From positions 12,955 to 76,954 of the forward strand of contig CAZMCH010000008.1 of the NCBI GenBank assembly GCA_964564735.1: 64,000 bases of DNA. Direction: 5' to 3'. Of the stretch, positions 1-8,740 are shown in pieces. Numbering within the stretch: position 1 is the first letter of the stretch; every line of letters starts with the position of its first letter. Made by a program: the position numbers and the translations under genes. The notes under the pieces were generated by a model. The model had not been told where the DNA came from and made no database searches. It saw only the letters and a list, made by a program, of their open reading frames with translations. This stretch comes from CAZMCH01 sp964564735 (GTDB lineage Bacteria; Poribacteria; DTPJ01).

Positions 1-708
1 AATAGCAGTTTTTGTCAATTCGTCAATTTTTCCGGGACCTGCAAAATCTTTGATATGCCCTTCCCATACTTTTTTGTCAATATCTTTCTCTATTTTATCT
101 GCCATATTTGTGATTTGTTGATCTATGTTTGCCAGCATCTTGTTTATATCATTATTATTGGAATCAAATTTATTGGCAATAATTAGCAGTTCTTTGGCTT
201 CTTCTAATTTCTTGACACGTATCTCAGGCACAAAGAAATTAATTCCGGTGATTGTTTCATTAACTTGCTGTGCCAGAAATTCTGCAGTTGCTTTTCTGCT
301 TTTGATTACGTTTTCAACAGCCTTGTATAGTGAATCATATCTGCTACCAGCATCCTGCAAGTCCTTTAATCCCAATTTAAATAATTTGTCGCTTATCTCC
401 ATGCCTGTTGTGCCGTATTTCTCAGCAAATATTGCAAGCATTGGTTGAATAGCTGGAAGTGCTTCTTTCTCTGCTTCTTCTATGTTTTTTAAGCCATTCT
501 CTGCTTCCTCAATACTCGGTGAATAAATAACGGTATTTCCATAAATTCCATTAAATTTATTGATATATTTATCGTAGAGTTCCATTATTTGAGTAGCATC
601 TATTTCGGCTTCGTCTTTGGTAACATCAGCAGAAATACAGGGAATAAATGTAATATAAAAACAAATAAATGCAATAAAAAAGAGTTTTGAAACAAAACCA
701 AATTTCAT
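1..708 (-). CDS. Secreted protein of unknown function (3' end cut off)
   Basis: An open frame of 236 codons runs from an ATG at 708 to the left edge without a stop, so the C-terminus lies outside the window. The ATG follows AAGGAGT at good distance. The N-terminus is a typical signal peptide: a Lys near the start, a long hydrophobic stretch, and a cleavage site after the residues PCISA near position 26. The mature part is acidic and lysine-rich with heptad-like helical stretches and no cysteines after the leader. I recognise no family. It is probably periplasmic or surface-exposed. Whether it carries the C-terminal TWxxIK tail seen in other secreted proteins of this window cannot be known from here. 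Confidence 0.75.
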   Translation of the reverse strand, partial: MKFGFVSKLFFIAFICFYITFIPCISADVTKDEAEIDATQIMELYDKYINKFNGIYGNTVIYSPSIEEAENGLKNIEEAEKEALPAIQPMLAIFAEKYGTTGMEISDKLFKLGLKDLQDAGSRYDSLYKAVENVIKSRKATAEFLAQQVNETITGINFFVPEIRVKKLEEAKELLIIANKFDSNNNDINKMLANIDQQITNMADKIEKDIDKKVWEGHIKDFAGPGKIDELTKTAI

Positions 709-740
709 ATACGACTCCTTATTACAGCTTTTTCACTTAT

Positions 741-771
741 GGCATAAAGAAGACCCTTCACTTCGTTCAGG
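741..771. repeat. Dispersed intergenic repeat, copy 1
   Basis: This 31-base stretch reappears in opposite orientation at 18581-18610 with a single one-base indel. It reads GGCATAA, then AGAAGACCCTTCACTTCG, then TTCAGG. It lies in the 462-base gap between the truncated gene ending at 708 and the gene at 1171. Apart from this repeat and a promoter near 1012-1039 I see no gene in that gap. Confidence 0.6.
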
Positions 772-1011
772 AAGACAAAAAATTTCATTCTAAACACAGT
801 AAAGAATCTCTTTTTGTCATCATCTATTGCTAACTGAAAAAGCTGTATCCTCATAAAAATTAATGTTAAACCGCCTATCTCAAACCGATTTTGACATATT
901 CTACAATACCTTGATCGGCAAGTCAAGAGTTTTTTCTGAGATTGATATAGAACAAGCACAAAGATAAATTCAATATATCACTATGATTTGCTATAAATTT
1001 AATAAAAACTC

Positions 1012-1039
1012 TTGATTATTATTTTATTGGTATTATAAT
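1012..1039 (+). promoter_or_regulatory. Predicted sigma-70-type promoter
   Basis: TTGATT and TATAAT are separated by 16 bases, about 130 bases upstream of the secreted-protein gene at 1171. The bases from the -10 box onward (ATTATAATAATCTTA) are identical to the stretch around the -10 box of the promoter at 19332-19360. Confidence 0.5.
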
Positions 1040-1170
1040 AATCTTAAAGAGAATAATCTGTATTTAAGTTAACAAAAGGAGGCTAAGATGATAAGGAGAT
1101 GTCCAACGTAAATTGACAACTATAATTGTAAAAAAAGAATATTTCTTATGTGAATTCAAATTAGGAGATT

Positions 1171-1863
1171 ATGAAAATGAGAAAATATATAGTTTTTTCA
1201 ATAACGATTTTATTGGCCTTTGGATTAGCTTGCGCAACATACGCAGCACCAAAATTATATGCAACAGGAAATGTTTTGGCTGCTGGCAACTATAATAACA
1301 GTGCAACAAGTAGCGACTTAACGCTAATTATAAAAATGACTGCTGGTAATACTATACTAATTGATGAGGGATCGGAAGTTCGTTATCTTGTTCCAACCGC
1401 AGATGTAAACGGTTGGACTGAAAAGAATTTCAATGACTCAGGATGGACAGCAGGTATTTCAGGTGTGGGATACGCTGATAATGATGATAATACAGTAATA
1501 ACGGGTCCTGTTCCATCGGTTTATACACGCTATCATTTTGATGCACCAACAACAAACGAAGTAACATTCCTTGTTGATTTTGATGATTTTTATATTATAT
1601 GGCTAAATGGTGAAGAAGTTGCTCGTGCAGAAGCAATTAAAAATGTTTCCCCCGGAAAAGCACCAGGGTTTGATGAATTAACAAAAGCAGGAGTTACTGA
1701 TCATGAGTCATCAGATACAGCTGCTGGAAAACCAAATGCAGTTCGTTGGGAAAATGCCAGAATTGTAAAGCATGTTGTTGCTGTTGAATTCGATAATGCA
1801 ACATCAGTCAGCCCCAAAGCAAAGCTAACAGCAACATGGGGAGATATAAAACTAGCTAAATAG
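1171..1863 (+). CDS. Secreted beta-sandwich protein with TWxxIK C-terminal tail (paralogue 1)
   Basis: A 230-residue protein whose ATG follows TTAGGAG closely. A second in-frame ATG two codons later is equally possible. Residues 1 to about 26 form a signal peptide ending ATYA. The centre, roughly residues 70-175, has the pattern of a galactose-binding-like beta-sandwich: a GWTEKNFNDSGW motif, then GVGYAD, an arginine before a strand, and WLNGEEV. The last 13 residues, KLTATWGDIKLAK, match the tail shared by five other secreted proteins here. The next gene downstream encodes a paralogue with the same order of motifs. I infer an extracellular or surface carbohydrate-binding role. No catalytic residues are evident. 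Confidence 0.7.
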   Translation: MKMRKYIVFSITILLAFGLACATYAAPKLYATGNVLAAGNYNNSATSSDLTLIIKMTAGNTILIDEGSEVRYLVPTADVNGWTEKNFNDSGWTAGISGVGYADNDDNTVITGPVPSVYTRYHFDAPTTNEVTFLVDFDDFYIIWLNGEEVARAEAIKNVSPGKAPGFDELTKAGVTDHESSDTAAGKPNAVRWENARIVKHVVAVEFDNATSVSPKAKLTATWGDIKLAK

Positions 1864-1896
1864 CAAATTGACATATTTGACAATTAAATAAATGGG

Positions 1897-1933
1897 GGGC
1901 GATTAATATCATTTTGGTAATGGTCGCCCTTTT
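1897..1933 (+). terminator. Rho-independent terminator
   Basis: GGGCGA (1897-1902) pairs with TCGCCC (1924-1929), with an inner TTA/TAA extension and bulge, and is followed by TTTT. It lies just after the gene ending at 1863 and so separates the two paralogues. Confidence 0.6.
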
Positions 1934-1979
1934 GTCTATAAAGAATTTTCGTAATCGCTTGAGCAAAGGAGGATGACTG

Positions 1980-2711
1980 ATGCTTAGACGAACCACGATG
2001 TATATTTTTATAGTCATAATGTTTTCTTTATGCTTTTTATTCACTGTAAATGCTGCAAATGACCCAAAGATATACGCAAAAGATAATATTTTGGCTGTTG
2101 GAAACTATAACGTTAATGCAACTAGCAGTGATTTGAGTTTCATTGCTAGAGTGGAGGTAAATGGAAAAGCAATAATAGATGAGGGATCGGAATTGCTCTA
2201 TATAGTGCCAGAAAAAAATATAGATGGCTGGGAAAAAGCTAGATTTAATGATTCTGGTTGGGAAAAAGGCATTTCTGGTATAGGATATGCCGATGGTGAT
2301 GATAATACTGTCCTTCCCGGTTGGGTTGCGTCTGTTTATAGCCGATACCGCTTTGATGTTCAAAATGCTAATTCAACAAAAGAGATAACATTCCTTTTGG
2401 ATTATGATGACTCTTATATTTTGTGGTTAAATGATGTTGAGGTAGGTCGTTCTGATAATATAAAGGCGGTAGTTCCTGATGGAGTTCCGGGGTTTAATGA
2501 GCCATTAGGTAGAATAGCAGTTGATCATGAGGCGACGGTATTGCCAGCGGGTAAACCAAACGCAAATCGGTGGAAAAGTGCTGTAGGTTGGGGACATAAT
2601 CAACTAGGTAAGCATGTTGTTGTGGTTAGCTATGGTGGAAATTCTGGGTTATCTGTAAATCCAATAGAAAGTCTTGTAACTACTTGGAGTTACATTAAAT
2701 CAAAAAATTAG
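1980..2711 (+). CDS. Secreted beta-sandwich protein with TWxxIK C-terminal tail (paralogue 2)
   Basis: A 243-residue paralogue of the preceding gene, sharing the same landmarks: NVNATSSDL, DEGSEL, GWEKARFNDSGW, GIGYADGDDNTV, SVYSRYRFD and WLNDVEV. The start ATG follows AAAGGAGG. A hydrophobic leader ends near VNAA (about residue 26). The tail SLVTTWSYIKSKN matches the window's shared secreted-protein tail. An insertion near residues 205-215 (AVGWGHNQLG) is absent from paralogue 1. The side-by-side arrangement indicates tandem duplication followed by divergence. The likely location is periplasmic or cell-surface, and the ligand is unknown. Confidence 0.7.
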   Translation: MLRRTTMYIFIVIMFSLCFLFTVNAANDPKIYAKDNILAVGNYNVNATSSDLSFIARVEVNGKAIIDEGSELLYIVPEKNIDGWEKARFNDSGWEKGISGIGYADGDDNTVLPGWVASVYSRYRFDVQNANSTKEITFLLDYDDSYILWLNDVEVGRSDNIKAVVPDGVPGFNEPLGRIAVDHEATVLPAGKPNANRWKSAVGWGHNQLGKHVVVVSYGGNSGLSVNPIESLVTTWSYIKSKN

Positions 2712-2724
2712 TTTGATAAAAAAT

Positions 2725-2765
2725 AATACGGAGTTTCAAGGAAAATCACTTTGAAACTCCGTATT
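2725..2765. terminator. Strong 15-bp hairpin between genes
   Basis: AATACGGAGTTTCAA (2725-2739) pairs perfectly with TTGAAACTCCGTATT (2751-2765) around an 11-base loop. There is no T-run on the plus-strand side, but the other side is A-rich, which would give a T-run on the minus strand. It may be a bidirectional terminator or an mRNA-stabilising stem ahead of the oxidoreductase gene. Confidence 0.5.
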
Positions 2766-2791
2766 AATCGCATCGATTAGGGGATAAATAA

Positions 2792-3820
2792 ATGATAAAA
2801 GTAGGCTTTATCGGCTTGGGACATAATGGAATCGGACATATTGAAGCACATAGAAGAGTAGGCAAGTCTGAGATTTCCGCTTTATGCGATATAAATCCTG
2901 AAAGGCTAAAATTCGCATCTGAAAAATTTGGGGTTGATAAAACATATACTTCTGCAGAAGAACTTTGCAAACAAGAAGATATACAGGCTGTCAGCATAAA
3001 CACCGGCGATCAATTTCACATGGAACCTTTTTTAATTGCTTTGGAGAACAATAAGCATATTTTTGTCGAAAAGCCATTAGCAAATGCAATAGACCAAGTT
3101 GATATGATGATTACTTATGCACATTCTGCTGATCCCGATCTAAAAATAGCTGTCGGTTATATTTTACGCTTTAATCCTGTCTTTGAGGCGATATATGATA
3201 TTTGTCGTTCTGGAAAACTTAGTCAGATATTCTATATGGAAGGCGATTATATACATAATTTGCTATATCAAGCGAATCAAACAGATACATTTACCAACGT
3301 AAACTGGTATCTTGACTATGAAAAGCCATTGGTTGGCGGAGGAAGTCATCCGCTTGATCTGTTAAGATGGTTCTCTGGTGCAAATGTTGTAGAAGCTATG
3401 GGATATTCAAATAAAATGGGCTTTCCTGAAATGAAAGAAGATGATTGCCAAGTTGCCTTATTCAAGTTTGATAATGGTGCAATCGCAAAAGTGAACGCTT
3501 CTTATGCGCCAAGAATGAGTATGGCTCCATATTATAATCTAAGAATATATGGCACAAAGGGAACTATTGAACGCGATCAAATAGCCATATCAAAGGATGA
3601 AAATGACCTTCATCCTGAATTTAAGACTATTGAGGCAGATAGAGTAAGCGGACATCCCTACGATAAGGAAGTTGAGGATTGGCTTGACTCAATTAGTGAA
3701 AATAGAAGCCCAAGATGTGATCTATATGATGGCGCAAATTCAACAATTGCAACTCTTGTCGCTGTTGAGGCTATAAAACTTGGAATTCCCCTTCCAGTTT
3801 CGGTTTATAGTCGATATTAA
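2792..3820 (+). CDS. Gfo/Idh/MocA family oxidoreductase
   Basis: A 342-residue NAD(P)-dependent oxidoreductase of the glucose-fructose oxidoreductase/inositol dehydrogenase family. The N-terminal Rossmann fold shows VGFIGLGHNGIGHI (a variant GxGxxG loop) and a DINPER segment after the second strand. The family EKPLA motif lies near residue 97, with its Lys at the active site, and GGGSHPLDLLRWF supplies the catalytic-region His in the C-terminal sheet domain. Length is normal for the family. It is cytoplasmic, with no leader. The substrate cannot be told from sequence, and members oxidise or epimerise sugars and inositols. It ends converging on the next gene with a 4-base overlap. Confidence 0.85.
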   Translation: MIKVGFIGLGHNGIGHIEAHRRVGKSEISALCDINPERLKFASEKFGVDKTYTSAEELCKQEDIQAVSINTGDQFHMEPFLIALENNKHIFVEKPLANAIDQVDMMITYAHSADPDLKIAVGYILRFNPVFEAIYDICRSGKLSQIFYMEGDYIHNLLYQANQTDTFTNVNWYLDYEKPLVGGGSHPLDLLRWFSGANVVEAMGYSNKMGFPEMKEDDCQVALFKFDNGAIAKVNASYAPRMSMAPYYNLRIYGTKGTIERDQIAISKDENDLHPEFKTIEADRVSGHPYDKEVEDWLDSISENRSPRCDLYDGANSTIATLVAVEAIKLGIPLPVSVYSRY

Positions 3821-5049
3821 TCTAATACTTGTCCAAACATACCGATAGCGACGCCTTTATGTACATTTGCATCGTAATGGTGATGTCTCTCACCAACTGT
3901 TGGCTGTGTGCATAAAGCTTCAAGAGTGCCTGTGACATTTCCTAACTCGTTATCTGTCGCTATCCACCATCCCATTGCAGGAATTGCTGGGCTTGATAGT
4001 TGTTTTGTTACTTGACCACTACTATTACGAACTATTATATTAATAAAACAAGGTGAATCACCAATATTAAGGAATCTAAACCAATCAAGACCTCCAGCAT
4101 ATACTTCTGGAAAAAATAGCCTTCTACCTGCACCTCTATTTCGCCTTGAAGCTCCGGGAAAACAGAGCATCTGCGTTCCACTAAAATCATGTCGTTCTGC
4201 TATAATTGGCTGATCAGACATAGCTGTAACCGATGTTTGTTGCTTTATTTGCTCAACATCAGGATTCCATGTTTCAAATGGCTGAATCGTCTTTTCCTGG
4301 GACCATACAGTATTGCCATTTTGATCTCTTGCAATAACTGTTACTTTTCCAGCTTCGCTTCCTATATTTACTATTTGAACCCAATCATTCCAAGCATCAG
4401 ATATTTCAGGGAAATATTGTCTATGTGAGGGATTATCTATAACCTGTCCAAGCTGACCGACTGCTGTTCCAGCAAGAGAACCTTGATAATGAAGATGTCT
4501 TTCTCCACATATCGGCTGAGTACTCATTAGCTCGACAGTTCCGCTTATGTTGCCTGTCTCTTTGTCTGTAAAATTCCAATAGTTAAAAGATGCAAGATTC
4601 TGAACGCCAAATTGATGATGCACTTTTCCTGTTCTATCTCTTACAATTACGTTTATATTAGCAGGTTGTTCGCTGACGTTTAGTATCTGAAACCAATCGC
4701 CTCCACCTTCATATATCTCTGGATAAAACAGTCTATTTCCAACTGTGCAATGTTCGGGAGAGGCACCGGGGAAATAAAAGACGACTGTTCCCAAATGGCA
4801 ATGACGTTCACCAACTATCCCTTTATTGCTGGATATAGTCATTGAAACAGGTATAGTTAACGTATCTGCCGCTGTTGTGAATGTCTGAAAAGGATTAATA
4901 TTTGTTTCCTGAGACCATATTGTTTGACCTTGTTGATTTCTTGCGACAGCTAGAATGTTTGCAGGCTCATTGCTAACATTTACTACCTGAACCCAATCTT
5001 CCCATCCAACCGCTATCTGAGGAAAGTATATCTTTGTAGGAGCTGGCAT
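3817..5049 (-). CDS. Four-repeat protein of unknown function
   Basis: A 410-residue protein made entirely of four about 100-residue repeats beginning at the aromatic-FP motifs near residues 8, 108, 212 and 312. Each unit runs [YF][FY]P[EQ]I/V, DW[VF]QxxN, a VxARDxxG or VIVRD strand pair, and a closing GERHxH or AERH motif. Repeats 1 and 3 resemble each other (WSQE, FPGAS), as do 2 and 4 (HYxxx, GQV[IL]D), so the gene arose by duplication of a 200-residue A-B unit. The start follows AAGGAGG. There is no signal peptide, so it is probably cytoplasmic or exported by an unusual route. Repeated strands suggest a beta-propeller or beta-solenoid-like fold. The function is unknown. Confidence 0.7.
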   Translation of the reverse strand: MPAPTKIYFPQIAVGWEDWVQVVNVSNEPANILAVARNQQGQTIWSQETNINPFQTFTTAADTLTIPVSMTISSNKGIVGERHCHLGTVVFYFPGASPEHCTVGNRLFYPEIYEGGGDWFQILNVSEQPANINVIVRDRTGKVHHQFGVQNLASFNYWNFTDKETGNISGTVELMSTQPICGERHLHYQGSLAGTAVGQLGQVIDNPSHRQYFPEISDAWNDWVQIVNIGSEAGKVTVIARDQNGNTVWSQEKTIQPFETWNPDVEQIKQQTSVTAMSDQPIIAERHDFSGTQMLCFPGASRRNRGAGRRLFFPEVYAGGLDWFRFLNIGDSPCFINIIVRNSSGQVTKQLSSPAIPAMGWWIATDNELGNVTGTLEALCTQPTVGERHHHYDANVHKGVAIGMFGQVLD

Positions 5050-5295
5050 TTATATAATACCTCCTTATAAGGTTTCTCGCACAGATAAGAAAAACATAGT
5101 TTTCACTTATTATATTTTTTAATAAATGCTCAATACCTATAAATCAATGGATTTCTTTTTATGTCAGATAGTATAGCGATGATCAACACCTATGTCAATA
5201 AGGTTTTTATACCACTTAAAACCTGAATAAATAATATTTCACTCCTAACGTCTTTACATTCCGTATATCCTCAAAAGAATGATACAAAAAACTCC

Positions 5296-5349
5296 GTATT
5301 AGAAAATCAGAAAAACGTGGGATTTACTATATATTCTAATACATTTTTT
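5296..5349. terminator. Bidirectional hairpin with T-runs on both sides
   Basis: GTATTAGAA (5296-5304) pairs with TTCTAATAC (5334-5342), followed by six T on the plus strand. The opposite side gives six T on the minus strand. It sits in the 426-base gap between a minus-strand gene starting at 5049 and a plus-strand gene starting near 5476, where neither gene needs a terminator. It may be a relic of a lost gene. Nothing else in the gap is recognisable except the -10 element near 5416. Confidence 0.4.
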
Positions 5350-5412
5350 GCCTACCTGATAATCCAAATGGGGAATTTCTAATATTTCAACTAGCATTTG
5401 GTATGACTAATC

Positions 5413-5421
5413 TGATATAAT
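5413..5421 (+). promoter_or_regulatory. Predicted extended -10 promoter
   Basis: TGATATAAT is an extended -10 element (TGnTATAAT) 55 bases before the proposed ATT start of the DMT transporter. No good -35 hexamer lies at the expected distance, which is usual for extended -10 promoters. Confidence 0.45.
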
Positions 5422-5475
5422 AAAGTGCAATATTTCATATATCAAGCAAAAACAATCTTACGAAGGGACTGAGAC

Positions 5476-6366
5476 ATTAGACAAGTTGATTTACCAAATG
5501 AAGACTTAGACCTAAAAGGTCTATTATGGCTTATATTTATAATTTTTTTATGGGGTGGTGGTTTCGTTGCAACAAAAATTGCTTTGGATAATATGCCACC
5601 TTTTTTGTTTGCAGGCGTGCGCTTTACTATTTCTACATTAATAGTCGGTGTCTTTGGAAAACTTGCAAAAGAAGATTTGAGACCGCAAAAAAATGAGATT
5701 CTTCCTCTTTTGATTATATCTGTCCTTTTTTCAGCCCAGATATGCACATTTAATCTTGGAATGAAATACACATTAGCAGGAAGATCATCAATACTAATGA
5801 GCATGAATCCGATCTTTGTTGCCATTCTTGCACATTTCTTTATACCAAAAGATAAGCTAAACACTAAGAAGATTATAGGACTTGCGCTTGCATTTCTAGG
5901 TATGCTTGTGGTATTTCGTGATAAGATTAATGGTAGCCAAACAAGAATTATAGGCGATACTATAATGATTATAAGTGCGCTTCTTGTTAGTATCATGACT
6001 ATAATAACAAAAAGAATTGTGCAAAATATAAATACCTATAAACTATTGTTTTGGCAGATGCTTATTGGCTTGATACCATTTTTTGGATTGAGTTTTATCT
6101 TTGAAGAATTTGGTTGGCAAAACATAAATACTAATCTTATTATATCAGCTTTATATATGTCTCTTATAATATCAGGTTTTACCTTTATATTATGGACTTT
6201 ATTATTAAAGCGATACAGCGCAAGCAAATTGAGTGTATTTATTTTTATTATGCCTATATTTGGCGTAGGATTAAGCTCAATAATGCTTGGCGATCCTATA
6301 ACTGCATACCTTGTTATTGGGACAGCTTTGGTTGCTTTGGGAATATATATAGTCAATAAAGGATAA
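5476..6366 (+). CDS. EamA/DMT-family membrane transporter, apparent ATT start
   Basis: A drug/metabolite transporter of the 10-helix EamA type, with two related five-helix halves in the inner membrane. The first helix contains the family signature LWGGGFVATK. The first ATG or TTG in frame comes after this helix (TTG at 5584), yet the frame is open back to a TGA at 5470-5472. Between them no ATG, GTG or TTG occurs in frame. ATT at 5476 lies 7 bases after GAAGGGA, an ideal ribosome-binding site. Starting there gives 296 residues, the normal EamA length, beginning RQVDLPNEDLDLKG after the initiator. An ATT start, or an assembly error upstream, are the two explanations. The substrate is unknown. 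Confidence 0.75.
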   Translation: MRQVDLPNEDLDLKGLLWLIFIIFLWGGGFVATKIALDNMPPFLFAGVRFTISTLIVGVFGKLAKEDLRPQKNEILPLLIISVLFSAQICTFNLGMKYTLAGRSSILMSMNPIFVAILAHFFIPKDKLNTKKIIGLALAFLGMLVVFRDKINGSQTRIIGDTIMIISALLVSIMTIITKRIVQNINTYKLLFWQMLIGLIPFFGLSFIFEEFGWQNINTNLIISALYMSLIISGFTFILWTLLLKRYSASKLSVFIFIMPIFGVGLSSIMLGDPITAYLVIGTALVALGIYIVNKG

Positions 6367-6401
6367 TAATGGTTTTTACGCCATGATGGTTAAGGAAAAC
6401 A

Positions 6402-7214
6402 ATGAAACTAGGCATAAGTTCATATACATATACTTGGGGTGTAGGAGTTCAGGGACATTATCCAAAAAAGCGATTAAGTGTTATGGATTTGATCGATAAA
6501 GCGATTGAATCTGACATCCATGTCGTTCAGATTGCGGATAATTTGCCACTACATAATCTCTCAAATATCGAGATTGAATCTCTTGCAAAATTCTCGTCAG
6601 GTTTAAATATTACTATTGAAGTCGGGACTCGTGGGATACTAAATAATAATCTATTGACTTATTTGAGCATAGCAGAGAAACTAAATTCATCTATAGTTCG
6701 AGTTGTTATTGATGGGATAGATCACTATCCAAACGAAGATGAAATTATCGATATTATCAAACCTCAAATGATTGAATTTGAGAAAGCCAAAATAAGTCTT
6801 GCAATAGAAAATCATGATCGCTTTACAACCAAATCTTTGAAACGAATAATACAAAGAATTGACAGCGAATATGCAGGAATATGCTTGGATTGTGCTAATT
6901 CTTTTGGAGCAATGGAAGGTCCTGATATAGTTTTTGATGAATTAGGTCCTTTTGCAGTAAATATTCATATCAAGGGCTTCAAGATATATAGAGCTTATCA
7001 AAATATGGGCTTCATCATTGAAGGAGTGCCAATAGATAAAAGTATGCTTGATATATCTTGGATATTGAATAAAGTAAAGCAATTCAAAAAAGACACCAAT
7101 ATTATACTAGAACAATGGACACCTTTTGGAGATAATATAGAAGAAACTATTGAAAAAGAAGAAAATTGGGCAAAAACAAGCATTGAATATATGCGCAAGT
7201 TTGTCAAAGAATAA
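6402..7214 (+). CDS. Sugar phosphate isomerase/epimerase-like TIM barrel
   Basis: A 270-residue protein of the AP-endonuclease-2/xylose-isomerase-like TIM-barrel superfamily. Metal-binding positions are visible on successive strands: Glu in IENHD, Asp in LDCANSFG, His in NIHIKG and Glu in ILEQW near the end. The start ATG follows AAGG at a suitable distance, 35 bases after the DMT transporter, so the two are probably cotranscribed, fitting import and isomerisation of a sugar-like compound. It is cytoplasmic. Members interconvert ketoses or epimerise sugar derivatives, and the exact substrate is not inferable. The gap after it holds the repeat element at 7274-7434. Confidence 0.8.
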   Translation: MKLGISSYTYTWGVGVQGHYPKKRLSVMDLIDKAIESDIHVVQIADNLPLHNLSNIEIESLAKFSSGLNITIEVGTRGILNNNLLTYLSIAEKLNSSIVRVVIDGIDHYPNEDEIIDIIKPQMIEFEKAKISLAIENHDRFTTKSLKRIIQRIDSEYAGICLDCANSFGAMEGPDIVFDELGPFAVNIHIKGFKIYRAYQNMGFIIEGVPIDKSMLDISWILNKVKQFKKDTNIILEQWTPFGDNIEETIEKEENWAKTSIEYMRKFVKE

Positions 7215-7273
7215 AGTCAACACAAAAAAATTTTTTGATGTTTCTATGTATTGTTCAAACGGATTAATTATTT

Positions 7274-7434
7274 ATAGAACGCGCTGATTAAGCGATTATT
7301 GCAGATAAAAAAATCGCAAAATGTAATGTGTGAAACGTAAAAGGTAAAGTATAATAAAGCAAAACTCATCATGCTTCACTTATTACAAACCAAATCAGCG
7401 TCCATCTGCCTAATCCGTTTCATCCGCGTTCTAT
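7274..7434. repeat. Palindromic intergenic element with inverted ends, copy 1
   Basis: Starts TATAGAACGCGCTGATTA and ends TCCGCGTTCTATT, so its ends are inverted copies. It contains a GTGAAACGTAA-type inner module. A second full copy lies at 24724-24877. The right half (about 7373-7455) also matches 28251-28338, with mostly C/T and A/G differences. There is no coding capacity. It resembles the small nonautonomous inverted-repeat elements found between genes in many environmental bacteria. Confidence 0.6.
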
Positions 7435-7465
7435 TCTAAAAAAACTAATTCAGTTGATAGTTGAC

Positions 7466-8740
7466 TTATTTATTTAATGCTCTATAGCCGATGTCTTTTC
7501 TATAATATGCACCATCAAATGATATTTCATTAATAGCTTTATAAGCTAGCTCAATAGCATCTTTGATTGTATTACCAAGTGCAGTAATTCCCAAAACTCT
7601 ACCGCCAGATGTTACAACCTTTCCGTCTTTTTCTGCTGTTCCAGCATGAAAAACAATAATCTTATCCAGCTTTCTAGCTTTATCAAGTCCATTAATAACC
7701 TTGCCCTTTTCATAAGAAGCAGGATAGCCGCCAGATACCATCGCAACGCAGACAGCAGGCTCATCAGTCCATTCTAAACTCACCTTATCAAGAGTTCCGT
7801 CAATACAGGCTAATATAGCAGGTATGATGTCACTTTTCATTCTTGGTATAACAGCTTGGGTTTCAGGATCGCCAAAACGTGCATTAAATTCAACGACTTT
7901 TGGTTTTCCGTCTTTAATCATAAGCCCAGCATATAAAGCACCTTTATAAATATAGCCTTCTTCAGCCATGCCTTTAACCGTTGGTTTCATTATAGTTTCC
8001 ATGATTAGCTCATAAACCTCATCTGTAACAACAGGCGCAGGCGAATAAGCACCCATTCCACCAGTATTGGGACCTTTATCTCCGTCAAATATCGGTTTAT
8101 GATCTTGTGATGAAGCAGTAGGCAAGACAGTTTTGCCATCTGTAAAAGCTATAAAAGATGCTTCTTCACCCTCCATGAATTCCTCAATGATTATTTTATC
8201 TCCAGCATCCCCAAATTCCTTATCAATCATTATTGCTTTGACCGCATCAATTGCCTTCTGTAATTCTCTGCATGGAAAAACGCCTTTTCCTTTTGCAAGC
8301 CCATCAGCCTTGACAACTATCGGCGCGCCAACTTTTTTTATATAGACTATCGCATCATCTGAATTATCAAATGCTTCACCTTTTGCTGTCGGTATATTAT
8401 GGCGCATCATAAATTCCTTAGAAAAAACTTTGCTAGATTCAATTTGTGTTGCAAGTTTAGAAGGACCAAAAACTTTTAAGCCTGCATTTTCAATCTGATC
8501 TGTCAATCCGTTTGCTAGTGGGTCTTCGGGACCAATAACTACGACATCTACTTTCTGACTTAGTGCAAATCGCTCAATAGCATCAAAATCCTTTTCTGCA
8601 TCCATTTTCACACATTCAGCAAGCTCAGATATCCCTGGATTTCCGGGGATGCAGTATATTTTATCAACCATAGGACTTTGGGCAATTTTCCAGACAAGAG
8701 CATGCTCCCTTCCGCCACCACCGATCATTAGTATTTTCAT
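7466..8740 (-). CDS. purD: Phosphoribosylamine-glycine ligase (GARS)
   Basis: A 424-residue ATP-grasp enzyme of de novo purine synthesis: phosphoribosylamine + glycine + ATP gives glycinamide ribonucleotide. It shows the N-terminal GGGGREHAL loop, PGNPG, and VVIGPEDPLANGL, then the ATP-grasp core with VVKADGLAKGKGV, EEFMEGEEAS, and FNARFGDPE for metal binding, and the C-terminal CVAMVSGGYP. It is full length and cytoplasmic. It stands alone, with no other pur gene in the window, on the minus strand, followed by a repeat element instead of an obvious terminator. Confidence 0.96.
   Translation of the reverse strand: MKILMIGGGGREHALVWKIAQSPMVDKIYCIPGNPGISELAECVKMDAEKDFDAIERFALSQKVDVVVIGPEDPLANGLTDQIENAGLKVFGPSKLATQIESSKVFSKEFMMRHNIPTAKGEAFDNSDDAIVYIKKVGAPIVVKADGLAKGKGVFPCRELQKAIDAVKAIMIDKEFGDAGDKIIIEEFMEGEEASFIAFTDGKTVLPTASSQDHKPIFDGDKGPNTGGMGAYSPAPVVTDEVYELIMETIMKPTVKGMAEEGYIYKGALYAGLMIKDGKPKVVEFNARFGDPETQAVIPRMKSDIIPAILACIDGTLDKVSLEWTDEPAVCVAMVSGGYPASYEKGKVINGLDKARKLDKIIVFHAGTAEKDGKVVTSGGRVLGITALGNTIKDAIELAYKAINEISFDGAYYRKDIGYRALNK

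Noticed and set aside
705..959. Minus-strand frame of 84 codons before the truncated secreted-protein gene
   Set aside because: It contains the dispersed repeat, has unusual composition and overlaps the ribosome-binding site and start of the real gene at 708.
1113..1295. Sixty-codon plus-strand frame starting at 1113
   Set aside because: It overlaps the secreted-protein gene in another frame and lacks a ribosome-binding site or recognisable content.
3817..5049. The repeat protein as an additional member of the TWxxIK group
   Set aside because: Its C-terminus ends GQVLD and it lacks a signal peptide.
5442..5996. Long minus-strand frame opposite the DMT transporter
   Set aside because: It is the reverse shadow of the transporter; the plus-strand frame has the family motifs.
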